12,636 nucleotides of DNA from an uncultured Peptococcaceae bacterium. Its GTDB lineage: Bacteria; Bacillota; Desulfotomaculia; Desulfotomaculales; Desulfallaceae. The position numbers and the translations under genes were made by a program. Positions 1 through 5,334 of the stretch are shown piece after piece; within the stretch, counting starts at the first letter, position 1; each line of letters starts with the position of its first letter. The notes beneath the pieces are model-generated. The model saw only the letters and a program-made list of their open reading frames with translations, did no database searches and was not told the DNA's origin. The stretch lies in contig CAJYBN010000072.1 in assembly GCA_913064925.1 (NCBI GenBank), positions 1 through 12,636 of the forward strand, written 5' to 3'.

Positions 1-137
1 GGTTTGGGACTTTCGAAATTAGGGAAAGGGCTGCCAGAAAAGGGCGCAACCCGCAAACGGGCGAAGAAATTGACATTGCGGCAGCCCGGGTGCCGGTATT
101 CAAAGCCGGTAAAGCATTACGTGATGCCGTTTCTTAA
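1..137 (+). CDS. hup: DNA-binding protein HU, 3' end only
   Basis: This is the C-terminal 44 residues of a histone-like HU protein, cut by the window start; the reading frame begins at base 3 and ends in TAA at 135-137. HU is a small homodimer that bends and compacts DNA in the nucleoid. The visible part carries the family's hallmarks: the FGTFEIRERAARKGRNP stretch, the TGEEI turn of the DNA-binding beta arm, and the C-terminal PVFKAGKALRDAV helix. About half of a usual 90-residue HU is present. The next gene starts 9 bases after its stop, so the two are probably co-transcribed; hup next to rqcP is a common Firmicute arrangement. Confidence 0.95.
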   Translation, partial: FGTFEIRERAARKGRNPQTGEEIDIAAARVPVFKAGKALRDAVS

Positions 138-146
138 GGGTGTAAA

Positions 147-407
147 TTGCGGCTAGATAAATTTTTAAAGGTTTCCCGGCTAATTAAACGGCGCACATTG
201 GCCAAGGAAATTTGCGACAGGCAGCAGGTCAAAGTTAACGACCGGATCGCTAAAGCAAGTACGGTGCTTAAACCCGGGGACGTGATAGAAATTTTCTTGG
301 GCACACGGCGCTTAAAGGTTAGGGTGCGCAACATACGGGAAACTGTGCCCGCCAAACAGGTAACGGAGTTGTACGAATTGCTGGAAAATATATATGTGCA
401 GGATTAG
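147..407 (+). CDS. rqcP: RqcP/YabO, S4-domain ribosome quality control protein
   Basis: An 86-residue S4 RNA-binding protein. The fold opens with MRLDKFLKVSRLIKRR and continues through AKEICDRQQVKVNDRIAKAS and KPGDVIEI, roughly residues 1-50, which is the S4 signature. Family knowledge: RqcP (YabO, also called Hsp15-like) binds the 50S subunit carrying a stalled peptidyl-tRNA and, with RqcH, drives addition of C-terminal alanine tails that mark the stalled peptide for degradation. The start is TTG at 147, preceded by an AAGGGTG ribosome site that overlaps the end of hup. The length is normal for the family. A terminator begins at its stop codon, so the hup-rqcP transcript probably ends here. 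Confidence 0.93.
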   Translation: MRLDKFLKVSRLIKRRTLAKEICDRQQVKVNDRIAKASTVLKPGDVIEIFLGTRRLKVRVRNIRETVPAKQVTELYELLENIYVQD

Positions 408-428
408 GGTCCCGAGGGCCCTTTTTTG
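406..428 (+). terminator. Rho-independent terminator after rqcP
   Basis: GGGTCC (407-412) pairs with GGGCCC (416-421), including one T-G pair, around a CGA loop. A run of six T follows at 422-427. The hairpin starts inside the rqcP stop codon. Confidence 0.85.
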
Positions 429-570
429 TTGCCTGTTTTGCTTCCGAGCGCATGCTAAAGCGCCGGTGAGATGTATCGTAATAATTAAGATAAACGGGCT
501 TATAGGGCAAAATTTGGTGTTTGCAATAATATGGTAACATTTACAGTAAATAGCAAAGGAGGGTCGAGTA

Positions 571-870
571 GTGCTTTGGATGCCCTGGGTAAAGCAAGGA
601 ATCAATAATATATGGGCGGTACCGCCCCGCCGCGGGGTTATCCCGGGCAGGTTAAAGCCAGCCGGCTGGCTGTTAGATGAAGACGGTTGCCTGAAAGAGA
701 TTTACGGCGGCCCGGTGAAGGCGAGTGAACCGGTTTTACTGCTTCCGGCAGGCCGGGAAAAGAAGGAACTTTCATTTGCCGGAGGGCTGCGGCCGGGCGG
801 TGCGCCCCGGCTCAGGGGTGTGCTGCATTATTTCACCAGGGGGCCCACAGCGGGCGCCTGGGTTGTGTAG
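571..870 (+). CDS. Hypothetical protein, 99 residues
   Basis: I do not recognise this protein. It starts at GTG 571, seven bases after a very strong ribosome site (AAAGGAGGG, 556-563); an in-frame ATG at 580 is a weaker alternative. The third codon positions are rich in G and C as in the neighbouring genes, which supports real coding. The product is basic, rich in Pro, Gly and Arg, with no membrane segment or signal peptide. It contains an acidic turn LLDEDGCLKEIYGG near residues 34-47 and ends in GAWVV. It lies alone between the rqcP terminator and the SpoIID-like gene. The ribosome site is the main reason to accept it; the function is unknown. Confidence 0.6.
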   Translation: MLWMPWVKQGINNIWAVPPRRGVIPGRLKPAGWLLDEDGCLKEIYGGPVKASEPVLLLPAGREKKELSFAGGLRPGGAPRLRGVLHYFTRGPTAGAWVV

Positions 871-896
871 GCACCGGGTTCCGGGCTAGCTAGCGC

Positions 897-925
897 GTAT
901 ATTTTTCGCCCTCCCCACAAAGAAT
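897..925 (+). promoter_or_regulatory. Candidate sigma-E promoter for the SpoIID-like gene
   Basis: GTATATT (897-903) resembles the sigma-E -35 (KMATATT) and CAAAGAAT (918-925) matches 6 of 8 positions of the -10 (CATACAAT), with a 14-base spacer. The start point would fall near 932, just before the ribosome site at 939. This is by-eye matching only. Confidence 0.4.
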
Positions 926-951
926 AAACGAAAAAGCCGGGAGGTAAGCTT

Positions 952-1896
952 GTGTTTGTGCGCAAAATATTGCTCTTTTTACTGGCGGTGGCGCTTGTGG
1001 TTTGCGGCTGTACTTGGGGGCCCCAGCGCAAACCCGCACCCGTTCCCGGTGCGCCCAACCAAGAGCCTATAATAAGCCTGTATCACAATGACAAAGGCAC
1101 CAAGGAAAACATTAAACTGGAAGAATACCTGGCCGGCGTGGTGGCGGCGGAAATGGACCCCAACTGGCCGGTGAACGCGCTGGCCGCCCAGGCCATAGTG
1201 GCCCGCACGTTTACCATGGAAAACATAAAAGCGGGGCGGATAAAAAAGCTGCACGGCACAGACGCGTCCACGGACGCGGACGAGTTCCAGGCGTATGATC
1301 CAACCCGCATCAACGCCAGAGTGCGTAAAGCCGTGATCATGACCAGAGGCAAGGTTATCACTTACCGCGGCGATTATGTGAAGGGATGGTTTTCGGCGTG
1401 CGACGGCGGGATTTCCGCCTCGGCACAAGAGGGGCTGGCTTATTTTATAGAGCCCACACCATATATTAAGGCCGGAGCGCGGGACGGTTGCTTGTCGATA
1501 ACTGTGCCGGAAAACAGGCATTGGCAGGTCGCGATACCGTTGGACCGGGTGCGCCGGGCCGTCGAAAAAATAAGCGGCAGCGACCCGGGGAACATTTCAT
1601 CGGTAAAAATTTTGGAAAGGGGGCCTTCGGGCAGGGCGACCAAGCTGCAAATTGGCTCCGCCGCGGTGGGCGGCGCCGACCTGAGGCTGGCTCTGGGCAG
1701 TGAACAGGTGCGGTCCATGCTGCTCTCCCGGGCCGAAGTGCAGGGAAACAATTTGATACTGGAAGGCAAGGGGTTCGGTCACGGAGTGGGGCTTTGCCAG
1801 TGGGGAGCAAGAAAAATGGCCAACGAGGGCAAAAAGCCGGAAGAAATAATAAAGTTTTATTACCGGAATGTCGACATTCAAAAGCTTTGGAAATAA
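952..1896 (+). CDS. SpoIID/LytB-domain lipoprotein (SpoIID-like)
   Basis: A 314-residue SpoIID/LytB-domain protein. SpoIID is the membrane-anchored lytic transglycosylase that degrades septal peptidoglycan during engulfment. Residues 5-19 are a hydrophobic signal, followed by Cys20 in a VCGC context that may be a lipobox, so the protein is probably a lipoprotein on the outer face of the membrane. The domain runs from about residue 55 to 310. EEYLAGVVAAEM (57-68) contains the expected catalytic Glu67, ALAAQAIVARTF (77-87) follows, and GKGFGHGVGLCQWGARKMA (272-290) closes the fold. The start is GTG 952, with GGGAGGT at 939-945. Around residue 147 it reads FSACDGG where classical SpoIID has a His-Ser-x-x-Gly-Gly type motif, so it may be a paralogue. 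A sigma-E-like promoter lies just upstream. Confidence 0.85.
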   Translation: MFVRKILLFLLAVALVVCGCTWGPQRKPAPVPGAPNQEPIISLYHNDKGTKENIKLEEYLAGVVAAEMDPNWPVNALAAQAIVARTFTMENIKAGRIKKLHGTDASTDADEFQAYDPTRINARVRKAVIMTRGKVITYRGDYVKGWFSACDGGISASAQEGLAYFIEPTPYIKAGARDGCLSITVPENRHWQVAIPLDRVRRAVEKISGSDPGNISSVKILERGPSGRATKLQIGSAAVGGADLRLALGSEQVRSMLLSRAEVQGNNLILEGKGFGHGVGLCQWGARKMANEGKKPEEIIKFYYRNVDIQKLWK

Positions 1897-1917
1897 GGCG
1901 GCCTTAATGGGCCGCCT
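1896..1917 (+). terminator. Hairpin after the SpoIID-like gene
   Basis: AGGCGGCC (1896-1903) and GGCCGCCT (1910-1917) form a perfect 8-bp stem with a 6-base loop, starting at the last base of the stop codon. The tail GTGTTGTTG is only moderately T-rich, so this may be a weak terminator or a protective 3' hairpin backed up by the next one. Confidence 0.6.
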
Positions 1918-1938
1918 GTGTTGTTGATAAACCACTGC

Positions 1939-1965
1939 GGGCGCTTTTTACGGAGCGCCCTTTTT
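1939..1965 (+). terminator. Rho-independent terminator, second in tandem
   Basis: GGGCGCT (1939-1945) pairs perfectly with AGCGCCC (1954-1960), followed by five T (1961-1965). It lies 22 bases after the first hairpin and separates the SpoIID-like gene from yabP. Confidence 0.8.
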
Positions 1966-2007
1966 CCATGCTCCGTTAAGGACTCAAGGGCCGTCTTTTG
2001 ATATATT

Positions 2008-2035
2008 GCATAATTATGGTTTTGCAGCATAGATA
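2008..2035 (+). promoter_or_regulatory. Candidate sigma-E promoter for yabP-yabQ
   Basis: GCATAAT (2008-2014) matches the sigma-E -35 (KMATATT) at 6 of 7 positions. CATAGATA (2028-2035) resembles the -10 (CATACAMT), with a 13-base spacer. B. subtilis yabP is known to be transcribed by sigma-E, which makes the match more believable. The start point would be near 2042. Confidence 0.5.
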
Positions 2036-2085
2036 TTTAACTGAATATGTTAAACCCGTTGTGCCCGGGCGGGAGGTGAACAATT

Positions 2086-2367
2086 ATGGAACAAGAACGT
2101 GTCGCCAACCGGCTGCTTCTTACCGACCGTAAGTACCTGGTGGTAAAAGGCGTGGAGCACGTGGGAAAATTTGATGAAAGAGAAATTAACCTGGATACCA
2201 ACATGGGGTTGCTGACCCTGCGGGGCGAGGGGCTGCATATAACCAGGCTGCACTTGGAAAACGGCGAGCTAGTGGTGGAGGGGAAAGTTGTCTCCATGGT
2301 TTTCGCGGATGGGAAGAGTGCCGCAGGCGCGCGGGGCAAGGGGATGTTGAGCAGGATTTTTAAATAG
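2086..2367 (+). CDS. yabP: Sporulation protein YabP
   Basis: A 93-residue protein of the YabP/YqfC family. These are small, soluble, beta-rich proteins made in the mother cell during sporulation; the biochemical role is not established. The recognisable core is the start NRLLLTDRKYLVVKGVEHV, the FDEREINLDTNMGLLTLRG stretch (about 29-47), and LHITRLHLENGELVVEGKV (about 50-68). The ATG at 2086 is preceded by GGGAGGT (2071-2077). It is followed 18 bases later by yabQ, the same pair and order as in B. subtilis. A sigma-E-like promoter lies about 50 bases upstream, consistent with expression in the mother cell. The C-terminal tail (AAGARGKGMLSRIFK) is basic. Confidence 0.93.
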   Translation: MEQERVANRLLLTDRKYLVVKGVEHVGKFDEREINLDTNMGLLTLRGEGLHITRLHLENGELVVEGKVVSMVFADGKSAAGARGKGMLSRIFK

Positions 2368-2385
2368 CCCTTGGAGGTAATAGCA

Positions 2386-2943
2386 GTGGTGGAGCCGGTT
2401 CACGGCCAGTTTGCGGTATTTTTTTATACCCTGGTTACGGGAGCGCTGGCCGGGTTTTTGTTTGACATCTACAGTGGAATCGGCCAAGTCCTGAGGCTGC
2501 GCAGGACCGGTATAATGGTGGGGGATATAATCTTTTGGTTGATTTTGACGGGGCTGGTTTTTGTTGTCTTTTTACTTTACAACCAGGGGAAAGTGCGCTT
2601 TTTTTTATTCCTGGGACTGGGCTTGGGTGCTTGGCTCTATTACCAGCTTTGCAGCCGCCTGGTAAGGGGATGGGTGGTCAAGGTGCTGGAAACGGCGCTG
2701 CGGGTTTCCCGCTGGGCCGTCAGCGTAACCTTGCGTCTGCTATATGTGTTCTTTTTCCCTTTCCGGCTGGCCTTCGCGGCGCTGGCTTTCCCTTTTCGGC
2801 TGACCGGCCGGCTGTGGCGTAAAGCAAGGCGCTTGCTTTTAACTCCGGCTAAAAGGTTGCTCCCCGACCCGGCAAAAGCCGGGTACCGCCGGTTTGCCGG
2901 CGGGTGCAAAAAGGTGCTGGGTAAAATTAGCCGCCGCAAGTAA
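2386..2943 (+). CDS. yabQ: Spore cortex protein YabQ, membrane protein
   Basis: A 185-residue integral membrane protein of the YabQ family. In B. subtilis, YabQ sits in the forespore outer membrane and is needed for cortex formation. Three clear hydrophobic segments are seen: FAVFFYTLVTGALAGFLF near residue 9, IIFWLILTGLVFVVFLLY near 48, and FFLFLGLGLGAWLYYQL near 73. A fourth amphipathic or membrane stretch lies near 125-140, and the tail is strongly basic. The frame is open from TTG 2371, but GGAGGT at 2373-2378 lies inside that extension, so GTG 2386 (or GTG 2389) is the likely start. It is co-transcribed with yabP, and a strong bidirectional terminator follows its stop. Confidence 0.9.
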   Translation: MVEPVHGQFAVFFYTLVTGALAGFLFDIYSGIGQVLRLRRTGIMVGDIIFWLILTGLVFVVFLLYNQGKVRFFLFLGLGLGAWLYYQLCSRLVRGWVVKVLETALRVSRWAVSVTLRLLYVFFFPFRLAFAALAFPFRLTGRLWRKARRLLLTPAKRLLPDPAKAGYRRFAGGCKKVLGKISRRK

Positions 2944-2968
2944 AAACCGCCCGCACAGGGCGGTTTTT
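2942..2968. terminator. Bidirectional terminator between yabQ and spoIIR
   Basis: AAAAACCGCCC (2942-2952) and GGGCGGTTTTT (2958-2968) form a perfect 11-bp stem with a GCACA loop. T runs lie on both strands, so it can end both the rightward yabPQ transcript and the leftward spoIIR transcript. Confidence 0.93.
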
Positions 2969-2993
2969 GAATTGCCGAGGCAAGAACCGGCAG

Positions 2994-3635
2994 CTACTTT
3001 TCCGAACGCCAGATGGATCGCCAGAGTTCCGCAATCCGCAGGCGGTAGGCAATATGCGGTCGCTCGCTGCCGGCACAGGCGGCCGCTTTTTCTGCTTCAT
3101 GCACCGCCGGCGCCGTGGGAGGAGCGGCTGGGGGCAGTATATGTCCTCCGTCTACGAAACAAAGGGGCGGGTACAATACGCACCACCAATTGGCGCCCCG
3201 GCCGGACCCGATAACCACCCGTACCGCTTCGTACCGGCCGGCGGGAAGAGTAAGCGCTGACTCCCCGTTTGGCCCGCGCAGGTTATAGGTTTTGGTGGGA
3301 AAATAATAATAGCCCCGCGTCACCTGCACCGGGTAATCGAAACCGCTGTTTTTTATTTCCCGCCGGGCGATGCGGGCGATCTTTTCCAGGTTGGCGTCGG
3401 CAATTTCTCTGGCTTGCCCGGCGCTGGCCGCCCCGGCAAATGCCTGGGCCGTTTCCCTGACGATACTTTCCTTGACTCTGTATTTTAATTCCTGGTCATA
3501 AAACAAGTTGCTGTTGGCGATCACGTGCAGCCGGAGCAAATTTGGCGGGGGCGCGCCGGGCGGGCCCAGTACCAGAAACGCGGCTGCGCACAACAGCAGA
3601 GTTAAAACCAGGACGAGGTAAATTTTTCTACTCAT
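2994..3635 (-). CDS. spoIIR: Stage II sporulation protein R
   Basis: A 213-residue SpoIIR. Family role: made in the forespore under sigma-F, it is exported to the intermembrane space and triggers the membrane protease SpoIIGA, which then processes pro-sigma-E in the mother cell. After a hydrophobic N-terminal export segment (about residues 5-24) comes the family signature LLRLHVIANSN followed by DQELKYRVKESI. GANWWCVLYPPLCFVDGG follows near residues 153-170. The length is close to the usual 220. An upstream in-frame TTG would add 8 residues, but ATG 3635 is preferred because AGGTGA lies four bases before it. The gene is convergent with yabQ and divergent from the winged-helix gene, unlike its separate location in B. 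subtilis. Confidence 0.95.
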   Translation of the reverse strand: MSRKIYLVLVLTLLLCAAAFLVLGPPGAPPPNLLRLHVIANSNLFYDQELKYRVKESIVRETAQAFAGAASAGQAREIADANLEKIARIARREIKNSGFDYPVQVTRGYYYFPTKTYNLRGPNGESALTLPAGRYEAVRVVIGSGRGANWWCVLYPPLCFVDGGHILPPAAPPTAPAVHEAEKAAACAGSERPHIAYRLRIAELWRSIWRSEK

Positions 3636-3666
3636 ACCATCACCTGCTTCGCATACCAACTAGTAA

Positions 3667-3695
3667 TATTATTTCCATAAATTCCTTAGCTAAAC
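3667..3695 (-). promoter_or_regulatory. Candidate sigma-F-type promoter for spoIIR
   Basis: Read on the minus strand, GTTTA (3695-3691) fits the sigma-F -35 (GYWTA) and GGAAATAATA (3676-3667) fits the -10 (GGNRANANTW). The spacer is 14 bases, one or two shorter than usual. spoIIR is a classic sigma-F gene, which supports the call. The start point would be near 3660. Confidence 0.45.
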
Positions 3696-3716
3696 GCGCA
3701 AAAAATTTACTTAGTG

Positions 3717-3747
3717 GCTTATTAATTATCAATAAAGGGTAACAATA
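3717..3747 (+). promoter_or_regulatory. Sigma-F/sigma-G-type promoter for the winged-helix gene
   Basis: GCTTA (3717-3721) fits GYWTA exactly and GGTAACAATA (3738-3747) fits GGNRANANTW exactly, with a 16-base spacer. The predicted start is near 3754, at the first base of the ribosome site, giving a short leader of about 16 bases. Sigma-F and sigma-G cannot be told apart by eye. Confidence 0.55.
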
Positions 3748-3769
3748 TAGATTAAGGAGGGATGCGAGG

Positions 3770-4057
3770 ATGATTAGCACTACACCACTGGCAGAATACT
3801 TGGTCAAAGCGGGGGAGCGGCTGCCCCAGGAAGCCAACCGGGTGCTGGAAGCACTGGTGAATGAGGGCAGTATGAACAAGGAAGATCTTTCACTGCTTTC
3901 CCGGGTAAAAAGGGCGGTGCTGGATCATGTCATCATGCAGCTGTACGCCCTGGGCCTGGTGGACGTTTCCACGGAGGGCAAAAGCAAAATTTGCAGCTTG
4001 ACCAAGCTGGGGCAGGAGTACCTTGCCCTGGTGGAAGAAGCAAAGGAAGCCGGTTAA
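3770..4057 (+). CDS. Small winged-helix DNA-binding protein
   Basis: A 95-residue protein with the look of a winged-helix (MarR/ArsR-like) fold; I do not recognise a named family. The pattern is helix 1 QEANRVLEALVNEG (about 20-33), helix 2 NKEDLSLLSRV (36-46), and a probable recognition helix KRAVLDHVIMQLYALGL (47-63). A wing VDVSTEGKSKICSLT (64-78) and a final helix KLGQEYLALVEEAKEA follow. There is no effector domain, membrane segment or signal. The ATG at 3770 follows AAGGAGGG (3754-3761). It is divergent from spoIIR, has a forespore-type promoter of its own, and is closed by a terminator, so it is a single-gene unit. A role as a sporulation-stage transcription regulator is inference only. 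Confidence 0.82.
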   Translation: MISTTPLAEYLVKAGERLPQEANRVLEALVNEGSMNKEDLSLLSRVKRAVLDHVIMQLYALGLVDVSTEGKSKICSLTKLGQEYLALVEEAKEAG

Positions 4058-4080
4058 AACGCAGACCGGCCTCTTTTTTT
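4049..4080 (+). terminator. Rho-independent terminator after the winged-helix gene
   Basis: GCCGGT (4049-4054) pairs with ACCGGC (4065-4070) across a 10-base loop, followed by CTC and seven T (4074-4080). The left arm is the last two codons of the gene. Confidence 0.75.
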
Positions 4081-4122
4081 CGCAAAAAATGATTCCCGCA
4101 TAAGAAGGAAATGGTTGGCCGG

Positions 4123-4173
4123 TGTAGAACAATTGTCAGCAATATGTAGTTAATATGTAATCAACATGTCAGT
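4123..4173 (+). repeat. Five 11-bp-phased TGT repeats over the promoter
   Basis: TGT occurs at 4123, 4134, 4145, 4156 and 4167, exactly 11 bases apart each time. The last three units share a longer core: AATATGTA (4141), AATATGTA (4152) and AACATGTC (4163). The second and fifth share TGTCAG. Two of the TGTs belong to the -35 and -10 boxes. Such one-face spacing is what a cooperatively bound regulator would need, but chance is not excluded. Confidence 0.5.
4133..4161 (+). promoter_or_regulatory. Sigma-A promoter for the region 4 protein and divIC
   Basis: TTGTCA (4133-4138) and TGTAAT (4156-4161) each match 5 of 6 consensus positions and are 17 bases apart. The start point would be near 4168, about 44 bases before the next gene. 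The promoter is overlaid by an 11-bp-phased repeat (see the separate entry). Confidence 0.6.
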
Positions 4174-4211
4174 TAGCAGTGCAAGGAGGCCCGGCCGCGG
4201 GGTGAGGCGTT

Positions 4212-4439
4212 GTGCAAATAGAAATCAGGGGGGTCGAAAAATTAAGTTTCCGGGAACGCCAGGTGGTCACCCTGAAGGAAATGGGATACGCCAATGAGCG
4301 GGTAGCCCGGCAACTGGGGCTCAGCACCAGCACCGTGGCTACCCTTTACAGCCGGGCTCGGGCCAAGGGCTATGAAGTGGTTATCGTTATACCCGGGCAC
4401 AATTTGGGGCTGTTTGGGCCTGACGAAGAGGAGGAGTGA
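4212..4439 (+). CDS. Stand-alone sigma-70 region 4-like HTH protein
   Basis: A 75-residue protein whose first two thirds is a single helix-turn-helix of the sigma-70 region 4/LuxR type. LSFRERQVVTLKEMGYANERVARQLG runs from about 11 to 36, with a recognition helix LSTSTVATLYSRARAKG at about 37-53. It ends with a hydrophobic strand YEVVIVIPG and an acidic tail (DEEEE). There is no region 2, so it cannot be a complete sigma factor. GTG 4212 is the first possible start because TGA lies in frame at 4203. The ribosome site is only a partial GGGGTGA; the better AAGGAGG at 4183 is too far away. The stop is 5 bases before divIC, so the two are surely co-transcribed. A regulatory role is inference. Confidence 0.8.
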   Translation: MQIEIRGVEKLSFRERQVVTLKEMGYANERVARQLGLSTSTVATLYSRARAKGYEVVIVIPGHNLGLFGPDEEEE

Positions 4440-4444
4440 AGACA

Positions 4445-4828
4445 ATGATGTCAAGCGCAACCAAACGGAGCCGTAATATAGTTTATTACCAGCAGCCGGA
4501 AAAAACGAGGACCGTGCGGCGTTTTCGTTTTTCGCGCAGCAAGCTGCCCTTGATTATCATTGTGCTGCTGCTGCTGTACGTTTCTTTTTCCCTGGGCACC
4601 CGTTTGGACCAGCTGTACGCCATGCAGCGGGACTTGCAGGCTATACAGGCCGAAGTAAAGGAACTGCGGGAGAAAAACGCCAGGCTGCAAAAGCAGTTGG
4701 AAAAACTGCAGTCGGACGCTTACATCGAGCAAGTGGCCAGGGAAAAGCTGGGGCTGGTCAAAGACGGCGAAGCCAGGATTGTTCCTATTGCACCTGCACG
4801 GCCCGGTGCGGCTGAAATTGGTGATTAA
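4445..4828 (+). CDS. divIC: Cell division protein DivIC (FtsB family)
   Basis: A 127-residue septum-formation initiator protein. DivIC is a single-pass membrane protein that works with FtsL and DivIB in the divisome to license septal peptidoglycan synthesis. Its layout is typical: a basic cytoplasmic N-terminus (1-33), a membrane segment LPLIIIVLLLLYVSFSLG (34-51), and a heptad-rich coiled coil LQAIQAEVKELREKNARLQK (about 64-83). The conserved YIEQVAREKLGLVKDGE end (93-109) follows. An in-frame GTG at 4436 exists, but it lies at the ribosome site (AGGAGG, 4429-4434), so ATG 4445 is preferred. The gene keeps its B. subtilis position between yabQ and yabR, although spoIIR and two regulator genes have come between it and yabQ. 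Confidence 0.93.
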   Translation: MMSSATKRSRNIVYYQQPEKTRTVRRFRFSRSKLPLIIIVLLLLYVSFSLGTRLDQLYAMQRDLQAIQAEVKELREKNARLQKQLEKLQSDAYIEQVAREKLGLVKDGEARIVPIAPARPGAAEIGD

Positions 4829-4845
4829 AGAACGCCGCTTGCCGC

Positions 4846-4873
4846 TTGACATGGGGTGTGTCTTTGATATAAT
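4846..4873 (+). promoter_or_regulatory. Consensus sigma-A promoter for yabR
   Basis: TTGACA (4846-4851) and TATAAT (4868-4873) are both perfect, with a 16-base spacer. The start point would be near 4880. The promoter begins 17 bases after the divIC stop, so yabR has a strong supply of its own rather than relying on the divIC transcript. Confidence 0.88.
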
Positions 4874-4908
4874 TAATCAAGGTCTCTGGCGGGAGGATTT
4901 TTTTTAGC

Positions 4909-5283
4909 ATGCCAGTGGAAACAGGGAAAATTCTGGAGGGCAGGGTTACAGGCATTACTCATTTCGGTGCTTTTGTCCAGCTGCCCAGCGGAGAAACCGG
5001 GTTAGTGCATATCTCCGAAATTGCCGAAGAATACGTTAAAGACATTAATGATTTCCTAAAACAAAACGACAAGGTCAGGGTTAAAGTTATTTCTGTAGAT
5101 GCCAAGGGAAAAATCGGCTTGTCCATCAAGCAGGCCATGCAACCTTCCCAGCGGCGCAAATCGGAAATTTCCTTTGAAGAAAAGCTGTCCCGCTTTTTAA
5201 AGGACAGCGACGAGCGGCTGCAGAGCCTGCGCCGCTACACCGAGGGCAAGCGGGGCGGCCGCGGCGCCGGAAAACGGGGTTAA
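4909..5283 (+). CDS. yabR: S1-domain RNA-binding protein YabR
   Basis: A 124-residue protein with one N-terminal S1 (OB-fold) RNA-binding domain, residues about 4-75. VETGKILEGRVTGITHFGAFVQLPS and ETGLVHISEIAEEYVKDI are diagnostic, followed by DKVRVKVISVDAKGKIGLSIKQ. The rest is a charged tail ending in a Gly/Arg-rich stretch (GKRGGRGAGKRG) that should help bind RNA. The family (YabR, general stress protein 13-like) is thought to act on ribosomes or mRNA; its exact target is not known. The ATG at 4909 follows GGGAGGA (4891-4897) with a slightly long 11-base gap made of T. It has a perfect sigma-A promoter and a strong terminator. Confidence 0.93.
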   Translation: MPVETGKILEGRVTGITHFGAFVQLPSGETGLVHISEIAEEYVKDINDFLKQNDKVRVKVISVDAKGKIGLSIKQAMQPSQRRKSEISFEEKLSRFLKDSDERLQSLRRYTEGKRGGRGAGKRG

Positions 5284-5305
5284 GGGAATACGGGGAAAAG
5301 CCGGC

Positions 5306-5334
5306 AAGCACTCTCAACTTTTGAGGTGCTTTTT
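5306..5334 (+). terminator. Rho-independent terminator or attenuator between yabR and ppx
   Basis: AAGCAC (5306-5311) pairs with GTGCTT (5326-5331) and CTCAA (5313-5317) with TTGAG (5321-5325), with one bulged T and a CTT loop. A T run extends to 5334. It ends only 14-20 bases before the start of the phosphatase gene. Confidence 0.85.

Noticed and set aside
533..542. GGTAACATTT, a sigma-F/G-like -10 before the 99-residue gene
   Set aside because: No acceptable -35 (GYWTA) is found at spacers of 14-18 bases, so it is not called as a promoter.
886..896. CTAGCTAG palindrome before the SpoIID-like gene
   Set aside because: A short self-complementary stretch without a stem long enough for a terminator or an evident operator partner.
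979..1521. Open minus-strand frame of about 180 codons opposite the SpoIID-like gene
   Set aside because: Fully antisense to a recognisable domain protein, with no recognisable motif or ribosome site.
3269..3460. Plus-strand open frames opposite spoIIR
   Set aside because: spoIIR on the minus strand has clear family signatures; the plus-strand frames have none and no ribosome site.
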